This document shows positions 6,893-10,855 of a stretch of DNA of 10,855 bases, piece after piece. Below the pieces are notes generated by a model. That model searched no databases and was not told where the DNA came from. It saw nothing but the letters and a program-made list of their open reading frames with translations. Position 1 is the stretch's first letter. The number at the start of each line of letters is the position of its first letter. The position numbers were made by a program, and so were the translations under genes. The stretch lies in the NCBI GenBank assembly GCA_017551465.1, contig JAFZLN010000106.1, positions 1 through 10,855 on the forward strand, given 5' to 3'. This stretch comes from Bacilli bacterium. GTDB lineage: Bacteria; Bacillota_I; Bacilli_A; RFN20; CAG-826.

Positions 6893-7555
6893 ATGACATA
6901 TAAAGAATTAGAAAAATACTTAGAAGATAACGCAAATAAGAAGTTTGCGGACTTTGCTAAGACCGTGAGTAATAGTGAATACCTAGTTTTTGGCGTTAAG
7001 AACCCCGTTTTGCGTCAAATCGTAAAAGAACACGTTAAAGATGAAGAAATGCGCTTAGAAGACTTTAAAACAGGCAAGTATTTAGAAATTGACTTCATTT
7101 ATTTCGGTTTAGCGCTCTCAAGATGCAAAAATATCGATGAACAATTAGAACTCTTAAAACAAAATATCAAAAAGGCCAAATCATGGGCCATCACAGATAC
7201 TGCTGCTACATTTTTAAAAAAGTTGACGTTTGATAAATACTGGCCATTCTTCCTTTCGCTAGTTAAATCACCTTTTACATTCGATAGACGCATGGCGTTT
7301 GTCGTGGGATTAAAACTCGCGAAAGATAAAAACATCTTAAATGTCACTAAATACATCAAAAAAGATGAAGAATATATGGTCATGATGGCGGAAGCCTGGC
7401 TATTAGCGACAGTCGCTATCTATTATCCAGATGAAGTATATGATTATCTTAAAGATTGTGAAGATTTAACTCTAAAAAGAAAGACAATTTCCAAAACGGT
7501 GGATTCTTTTAGGATAAATGACTCCACGAAAGAAAGATTTAAGGGATTAAGATAA
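6893..7555 (+). CDS. AlkD-like DNA alkylation repair (HEAT-repeat) protein
   Basis: This 220-residue protein has the usual length of Firmicutes AlkD-type proteins. These are all-helical HEAT-like repeat glycosylases that remove bulky or cationic N3 and N7 alkylpurines without base flipping. Family landmarks are present: VFGVKNPVLRQIVKE (32-46, the 'G.r.P.lR.i.k' start), SWAITD (97-102) with W98 and D102 in the W-x3-D spacing of the AlkD active site, DRRMAFV (131-137) with candidate active-site Arg, and MMAEAWLLA (164-172) with W169. The C-terminal helix carries KTVDSFRI (201-208), like the family's 'S.ri' end. I chose ATG 6893 because the homology begins there; an upstream in-frame GTG at 6854 lies inside the terminator of the previous gene. 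Some family members have lost activity, so glycosylase function is probable, not shown. Confidence 0.88.
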   Translation: MTYKELEKYLEDNANKKFADFAKTVSNSEYLVFGVKNPVLRQIVKEHVKDEEMRLEDFKTGKYLEIDFIYFGLALSRCKNIDEQLELLKQNIKKAKSWAITDTAATFLKKLTFDKYWPFFLSLVKSPFTFDRRMAFVVGLKLAKDKNILNVTKYIKKDEEYMVMMAEAWLLATVAIYYPDEVYDYLKDCEDLTLKRKTISKTVDSFRINDSTKERFKGLR

Positions 7556-7561
7556 AAAAAG

Positions 7562-7595
7562 AAACCTCTTAGCGGACAGTTCTAAGAGGTTTTTT
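7562..7595. terminator. Terminator after the AlkD-like gene, probably bidirectional
   Basis: AAACCTCTTAG (7562-7572) pairs with CTAAGAGGTTT (7582-7592), an 11-bp stem with a nine-base loop. A T-run (7590-7595) follows on the + strand. On the minus strand the stem is followed by TTTCTTTTTTT, so it would also stop read-through from lipoprotein B. Confidence 0.92.
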
Positions 7596-7621
7596 ATATT
7601 TAAGTGATTATTTACCGCGAT

Positions 7622-7659
7622 AACCACTTCCACTAATAAGACGTTTAGTAGTGGTGGTT
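7622..7659. other. Hairpin-forming spacer between the two terminators
   Basis: AACCA (7622-7626) pairs with TGGTT (7655-7659), and CCACTA (7630-7635) with TAGTGG (7649-7654), with a three-base bulge. An alternative ACTAA/TTAGT inner pairing also exists. It sits between two convergent terminators with no coding frame. It could be a third 3'-end structure or the remnant of a small repeat. Confidence 0.35.
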
Positions 7660-7675
7660 CTGCTAAATGAACAAG

Positions 7676-7710
7676 AAAAAAGGATCAGAATTTCTTCTGA
7701 CCCTATTTTT
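7676..7710 (-). terminator. Rho-independent terminator of lipoprotein B
   Basis: On the minus strand, AGGGTCAGAA pairs with TTCTGATCCT around a four-base GAAA loop, with one internal mismatch, then a T-run (A-run 7676-7681 on the + strand). It starts 13 bases after the TAA stop at 7723-7725. The + strand version also has a T-run (7705-7712), so it may act both ways. Confidence 0.88.
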
Positions 7711-7722
7711 TTAATCTAGTTT

Positions 7723-10083
7723 TTAGTAAACACAGATAACGAAGTATCCACCTTGTGAAACGTATGGATTCACATAGTATTCATCGTTTGGTGAATCGTA
7801 GACTGGATCACCGTAGCTGTCTGTACCTAAGTATTCAAATTCAGCAGCTGCTAAGATATCACAGTATGCGGTAACTGCTGCGGATGGATTTGCACATTCA
7901 ACGAGGACGTACAATGTATCGCCTTCATCCATAACTGAGAATCCAGCACCTTCTTCTGCATAAGCTGGAAGAGCATCTGTGAAATCGTTGTATTCCATGA
8001 AAGCAGCAATGTCATCTGATGGCCATTCTGTATCGAGAACGAGTGGTTCTTCAATAGCGCATTTAACGAGAATGTAGCTGTACCAGTTTTCAATGTATAA
8101 GACAGCGCCTTCATCACCATATTCAGCACGATAGTCACCTGAGTAGTTACCTTCACCGACATCCCAACCGACTGCTTCTAAAGCTTCTGCGAATGCATCC
8201 ATTTCGTCAGAGTTGGAACCATAGATTTTGAAGCTAACACCACTAGCCATGAAGTAAGCGTCTTCGCTTTCAGCTGGATATTCAGCCATTTCGATATCGA
8301 TATCTTCAGTAGCGAATAAAGCGGCAACTGCATCATCAAGTGTATCAACAGCGAAGTGTTCTTCGACTGGTGCACCATTTGGATAGACCCATGGGCCAAC
8401 GATACTAACTAATGTATAACCACGTTTGAAGCTGAGAGAGACAGAAGCACTGTCACTTGAGCCATATGGTTTTGTATAAGTAGTGGCTGAGTAAGAACTT
8501 TGTGTGAAACCAAGTTCGACAAGAGCGTCAGCGAAGTCTTCTGTAACATCACCAGCGGTCATTAATTTTGTACTCATGTAGTACTTATCTTCAGAAGAAC
8601 TATTGTTCTTTGTGAATTTAACGAACCAATCAGCATCTTCGGCAATTGGATCCATGAAGTCTTCTTCACCGAATGTTTCGTCAATGAGGTCGGCTGGGAA
8701 GCCAGCGACTTTTTCGAAACCATCAGCAAGAATTTCTTCTTCTGTGTAATCTGCTGGAGCTCTATATGGACCAAAGAACTTTAAGTATGTGAAGTCATCA
8801 TATTTGAGGACATCAATTTCTCTATCGTTGTTTGCATCGAGGTAGCAGTTATATGTAGCGTTATAGATGAATCCAGCAGCTTCGACTTGAGCAGCCATTT
8901 CTTCTGTGAAATCACCGTATGTCGCTAATAATTCATAATCATAATCGCCATTATCATCAGAACTTGTGCCTTTCTTTTCATAGAATGTACCATCCATGTT
9001 GACACCAGCGATAAGGCCTTCACCGATAACGGCATCAACGTTAGCTGTTGGCCAGCCTTGGATTTGGGTGAAGCCATTATTTAAGAAGTAACTTGCATCG
9101 ATTGGTTCTTCGTAAACTGGGCAGTAAACAAGAATTTCGTTGCCAGCTTCGTAAGAATCACTAGCTTCGTAATAACCAAAGCTAACTTCTAAGTCGCCTT
9201 TAACATATGTTTCATAATAGTCATCATATTCGAAACCAGCGGCTTCTAATTTTGCGCCATAGTTGGTAAGAACGTTAGTGTCGTTATCATCACCGATGAC
9301 GTAGATACCAATACCCCAATCAGCGTAAATATCGCTGTATTCATGGTACATAGTATCTTTATTTAAATTAGCGTATGGGAGGACTTCACCAAGATATTTG
9401 TTCATTTCATCTTGGATGGCTTGACTCCATGCACCGTTATCGTTGTTGGCTGGTGCAAGTGAAGCGACTTTTGTCCATTCGCCATCAGCTTTTGTATAAA
9501 GATCGAATGAATCTAAGTCAAGATATGTATCGCCATCGTTACCGAAGTCAGCAGCAGGAGCGCCATTACCTGTTAAGAAGGAAGCGCCGTCCTTACCATC
9601 TTTACCATCTTGGCCATCTTTGCCGTCTTTACCATCTTTGCCGTCTTTACCATCTTGGCCAGCAGGACCGGCAGGACCTTGGTCACCTTTAGGACCTTGT
9701 TCACCAGGGTCACCTTTATCACCTTTAGGACCTTGTTCACCTTGAGGACCTCTGATGTTGCCGGCTGGTTGCCAGGCACCACCAACTTTGTAGAAGATGT
9801 CCCAAGTTGTAATGTTAACGAAGACATCACCATTTTTACCGTCTGAATCGGAAGGGTCTTTTGTGTCTGCTAATAATTGCGCACCGTCGGCACCTTTAAT
9901 AGAGGCTAACCATTCGTCATAGGACATTTCGCCGCCAGCAGCCTTATACAATTGCCAGATCTGTTGCTTTTCATAAGTGCCAGCTTGAGAGTTGAGTGAA
10001 GCGTTTGGACCGGCGAAGTTACAGCCTGTTAAGACCATACCAGCTAGAGCCAAAGCTACAAACATTTTTGAAGTTTTTTTCAT
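7723..10083 (-). CDS. Collagen-like surface lipoprotein B with repeated C-terminal modules
   Basis: This is a 786-residue lipoprotein starting at the ATG that ends at 10083. Upstream in-frame codons precede the AAGGAG site and would mask the signal peptide. The signal peptide ends in lipobox VLTGC with Cys21. Residues 21-111 match the N-terminal module of lipoprotein A at about 74% identity with no gap. Residues 112-168 are 19 Gly-X-Y triplets, the second half almost all GKD or GQD. Residues 165-209 repeat, ungapped, the second half of the N-terminal module (GDTYLD...DLYTK..GEW). Residues 218-786 can be split into five modules of about 105-125 residues. Each opens with a (W/F)P..I-like helix, has A..L..AGF-like helices and ends in a hydrophobic strand. 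The mature protein is very acidic and rich in Tyr. It would be a surface-anchored trimeric stalk with a beaded tip. Its ligand is unknown. Confidence 0.88.
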   Translation of the reverse strand: MKKTSKMFVALALAGMVLTGCNFAGPNASLNSQAGTYEKQQIWQLYKAAGGEMSYDEWLASIKGADGAQLLADTKDPSDSDGKNGDVFVNITTWDIFYKVGGAWQPAGNIRGPQGEQGPKGDKGDPGEQGPKGDQGPAGPAGQDGKDGKDGKDGKDGQDGKDGKDGASFLTGNGAPAADFGNDGDTYLDLDSFDLYTKADGEWTKVASLAPANNDNGAWSQAIQDEMNKYLGEVLPYANLNKDTMYHEYSDIYADWGIGIYVIGDDNDTNVLTNYGAKLEAAGFEYDDYYETYVKGDLEVSFGYYEASDSYEAGNEILVYCPVYEEPIDASYFLNNGFTQIQGWPTANVDAVIGEGLIAGVNMDGTFYEKKGTSSDDNGDYDYELLATYGDFTEEMAAQVEAAGFIYNATYNCYLDANNDREIDVLKYDDFTYLKFFGPYRAPADYTEEEILADGFEKVAGFPADLIDETFGEEDFMDPIAEDADWFVKFTKNNSSSEDKYYMSTKLMTAGDVTEDFADALVELGFTQSSYSATTYTKPYGSSDSASVSLSFKRGYTLVSIVGPWVYPNGAPVEEHFAVDTLDDAVAALFATEDIDIEMAEYPAESEDAYFMASGVSFKIYGSNSDEMDAFAEALEAVGWDVGEGNYSGDYRAEYGDEGAVLYIENWYSYILVKCAIEEPLVLDTEWPSDDIAAFMEYNDFTDALPAYAEEGAGFSVMDEGDTLYVLVECANPSAAVTAYCDILAAAEFEYLGTDSYGDPVYDSPNDEYYVNPYVSQGGYFVICVY
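7726..9432 (-). repeat. Five tandem C-terminal modules of lipoprotein B
   Basis: Approximate residue limits are 218-323, 324-441, 442-567, 568-677 and 678-786. Shared signs are an opening helix (AWSQAIQDEM; GWPTANVDAVIG; GFPADLIDETFG; DTLDDAVAALF; EWPSDDIAAFM), often followed by a D..LP-like turn. A central helix follows (KLEAAGFEY; QVEAAGFIY; ALVELGFTQ; ALEAVGWDV; ILAAAEFEY), then a closing strand (ILVYCPV; YLKFFGPY; LVSIVGPW; ILVKCAI; YFVICVY). Divergence is high, so they are old duplications. Boundaries were set by eye. Confidence 0.65.
9580..9750 (-). repeat. Collagen-like Gly-X-Y repeat of lipoprotein B (19 triplets)
   Basis: Triplets cover residues 112-168. The first ten are mixed (GPQ, GEQ, GPK, GDK, GPA). 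The next eight are (GQD)(GKD)4(GQD)(GKD)2, and GAS closes the run. At DNA level, an 18-base unit GGTAAAGACGGCAAAGAT occurs twice back to back, so this part (9589-9660) can change length by slippage in steps that keep the frame. Confidence 0.9.
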
Positions 10084-10125
10084 AAACTGTCTTTTTCTCC
10101 TTTTTAAGATATAAATTTGCCTACA

Positions 10126-10154
10126 ATCATATTTCAATGTCACAAGCATGACAA
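10126..10154 (-). promoter_or_regulatory. Probable promoter of lipoprotein B with overlapping inverted repeat
   Basis: On the minus strand, TTGTCA (10149-10154), a 17-base spacer, then TATGAT (10126-10131). The expected start is near 10119, about 36 bases before the ATG. An inverted repeat TGTCA-N6-TGACA (10138-10153) overlaps the -35 box and spacer, where a regulator could block or recruit polymerase. The AAGGAG ribosome site is about 13 bases before the ATG, a little far. Confidence 0.6.
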
Positions 10155-10234
10155 TAAAAAATATTTATAGATTTATACGAAAAAAACTGCTGATTTTTAT
10201 GACAATTTTAATAATGAAAAAATGACAATTTTAA
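10148..10234. repeat. Short direct repeats ATGACAAT upstream of lipoprotein B
   Basis: ATGACAAT occurs at 10148-10155, 10199-10206 and 10222-10229. The last two extend to a 13-base exact repeat ATGACAATTTTAA (10199-10211 and 10222-10234), 23 bases apart. The first overlaps the -35 box. This could be a cluster of regulator sites or chance in AT-rich DNA. Confidence 0.45.
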
Positions 10235-10276
10235 GATGAAAAAATTCTTATTTATGAATAAATACATATTAAAAAT

Positions 10277-10293
10277 ACTATCAAAGTGATAGT
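10277..10293. promoter_or_regulatory. Perfect 7-bp inverted repeat, operator or weak terminator
   Basis: ACTATCA (10277-10283), three bases, TGATAGT (10287-10293). The symmetry and 17-base size suit a dimeric regulator site. On the minus strand it is followed by ATTTTT, so it could instead be a weak terminator nearly 190 bases after the EAL stop. Confidence 0.3.
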
Positions 10294-10479
10294 GAAAATG
10301 AAGGTAAATAGGTAAGCATTTTAAATGTTACAAAAATTAAAAAAGTGTAAACAATTTGCTGATACACTCTCATCTTTATTTTTATCAAAATATTCGTTTA
10401 AACGCGTTAAACCCAAGATTTAATAATATTCTCACTAGTTAATGATTGCAAGAAAATAATTCAAAAATAGGATAAATTT

Positions 10480-10855
10480 TTATTTATTGTGTTCTTTGAG
10501 GAACGCTAACAAATCTTCTTCTTTTAAAGGTTTGGTAAAGTAATAGCCTTGGATATAGTCGACTTTGTTTTCTTTAGCGACCGCTAATTGCTTTTCGCTT
10601 TCAACACCTTCAATAACAATTGGGATATTCAAGTTCTTAAATAAGTTGACTGCAGCGTTAAAGAAGATTCCAACATTTAATTGTTCATTTAATAAAGATT
10701 TATCAAGCTTAGCGATTGAGAATGGTAGTGTGATGAATCTGGCCATATTAGAATAACCACTGCCAAAGTCATCCATCGCAAACTTAATACCATGTTGACC
10801 TAAGTCATTCATAAATTCTCTTGTTTTGGTTGGATATTTAACAGCGATTGTTTCA
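10480..10855 (-). CDS. EAL-domain protein, C-terminal part (partial)
   Basis: The frame stays open to the right edge of the window, giving 124 complete codons plus a partial one; a Met codon at 10812 is internal, since EAL homology continues upstream (ETIAVKYPTK...). EAL domains hydrolyse cyclic di-GMP to pGpG. Visible conserved parts are MDDFGSGYS (the two metal-binding Asp), IAKLDKSLL (the catalytic-loop Lys-x-Asp), VIEGVES (the late conserved Glu) and IQGYYFTKPL (Gln and the final KP). All match active-type EAL domains. The EAL motif itself and any GGDEF, PAS or membrane part lie outside. The protein ends shortly after the domain. It is likely a phosphodiesterase, but activity depends on unseen residues. 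Confidence 0.92.
   Translation of the reverse strand, partial: ETIAVKYPTKTREFMNDLGQHGIKFAMDDFGSGYSNMARFITLPFSIAKLDKSLLNEQLNVGIFFNAAVNLFKNLNIPIVIEGVESEKQLAVAKENKVDYIQGYYFTKPLKEEDLLAFLKEHNK

Larger units (their letters stand above)
10084..10479. other. AT-rich intergenic regulatory spacer
   Basis: No credible coding frame is present. It contains the promoter and ribosome site of lipoprotein B, three copies of ATGACAAT, an inverted repeat ACTATCA-AAG-TGATAGT (10277-10293), and a short palindrome AACGCGTT (10401-10408). No strong terminator follows the EAL gene, whose stop is at 10480-10482. The 10277-10293 hairpin, followed by ATTTTT on the minus strand, is the only candidate. Confidence 0.6.

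Noticed and set aside
7851..8774. Several shifted minus-strand frames within lipoprotein B
   Set aside because: They overlap fully with the real frame. The B frame runs unbroken from lipobox to terminator, so no frameshift or split gene is needed.
9589..9660. Regular repeats considered as a CRISPR array
   Set aside because: The repeats are contiguous 9-18 base units coding for Gly-X-Y triplets with no spacers.
9375..9846. Open frames on the + strand antisense to the collagen region of lipoprotein B
   Set aside because: Repetitive codons leave the antisense and shifted frames open. The translations are low-complexity Arg/Leu/Phe/Thr runs without start signals.
10401..10408. AACGCGTT palindrome with flanking GTTTAA/TTAAAC as a replication origin or attachment site
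   Set aside because: Short palindromes are expected in AT-rich spacers. No DnaA-box cluster, integrase gene or tRNA is nearby.

Overview
The window is AT-rich bacterial chromosome, most likely from an uncultured low-GC Bacilli/Mollicutes-related (Firmicutes) lineage. The signs are strong AGGAGG-type ribosome sites, compact gene spacing, short Rho-independent terminators, collagen-like lipoproteins, and a FloT-type flotillin. Every Trp codon I checked is TGG and all ten visible stops are TAA or TAG, so the standard bacterial code fits. The taxon is an inference.

Layout. Positions 1-78 hold the last 25 codons of a gene that ends like a GGDEF (diguanylate cyclase-type) protein. Positions 202-2840 are a tight three-gene + strand operon: a two-TM membrane protein, a 385-residue soluble acidic protein I cannot name, and a compact DUF1963/YwqG-like protein. 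Positions 2841-3187 are a regulatory intergenic region with one or two promoters and a leader hairpin. Positions 3188-4699 encode collagen-like lipoprotein A, followed by a strong terminator. Positions 4962-6825 are a two-gene operon of a 121-residue unknown protein and flotillin, followed by a terminator. Positions 6893-7555 encode an AlkD-like DNA alkylation repair protein, apparently from a leaderless or nearly leaderless mRNA. On the minus strand, 7723-10083 encodes collagen-like lipoprotein B. It faces lipoprotein A across the flotillin/AlkD block, and two terminator hairpins lie at its junction with the AlkD gene. Positions 10084-10479 are an AT-rich regulatory spacer. From 10480 to the right edge is the C-terminal half of an EAL (cyclic-di-GMP phosphodiesterase-type) domain on the minus strand.

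How the genes may work together. The two lipoproteins are surface proteins built from the same parts: a lipobox signal peptide, a shared N-terminal module of about 90 residues, a Gly-X-Y collagen stretch, then modular C-terminal domains of about 100 residues that recur within and between the two proteins. Flotillin would scaffold membrane microdomains, and the small protein upstream takes the position where a NfeD-type partner is often found. Cyclic-di-GMP-type genes lie at both edges. The least understood parts are the 202-2840 operon, the 121-residue flotillin neighbour and the recurring C-terminal lipoprotein modules. I see no CRISPR array, transposase, tRNA or rRNA.
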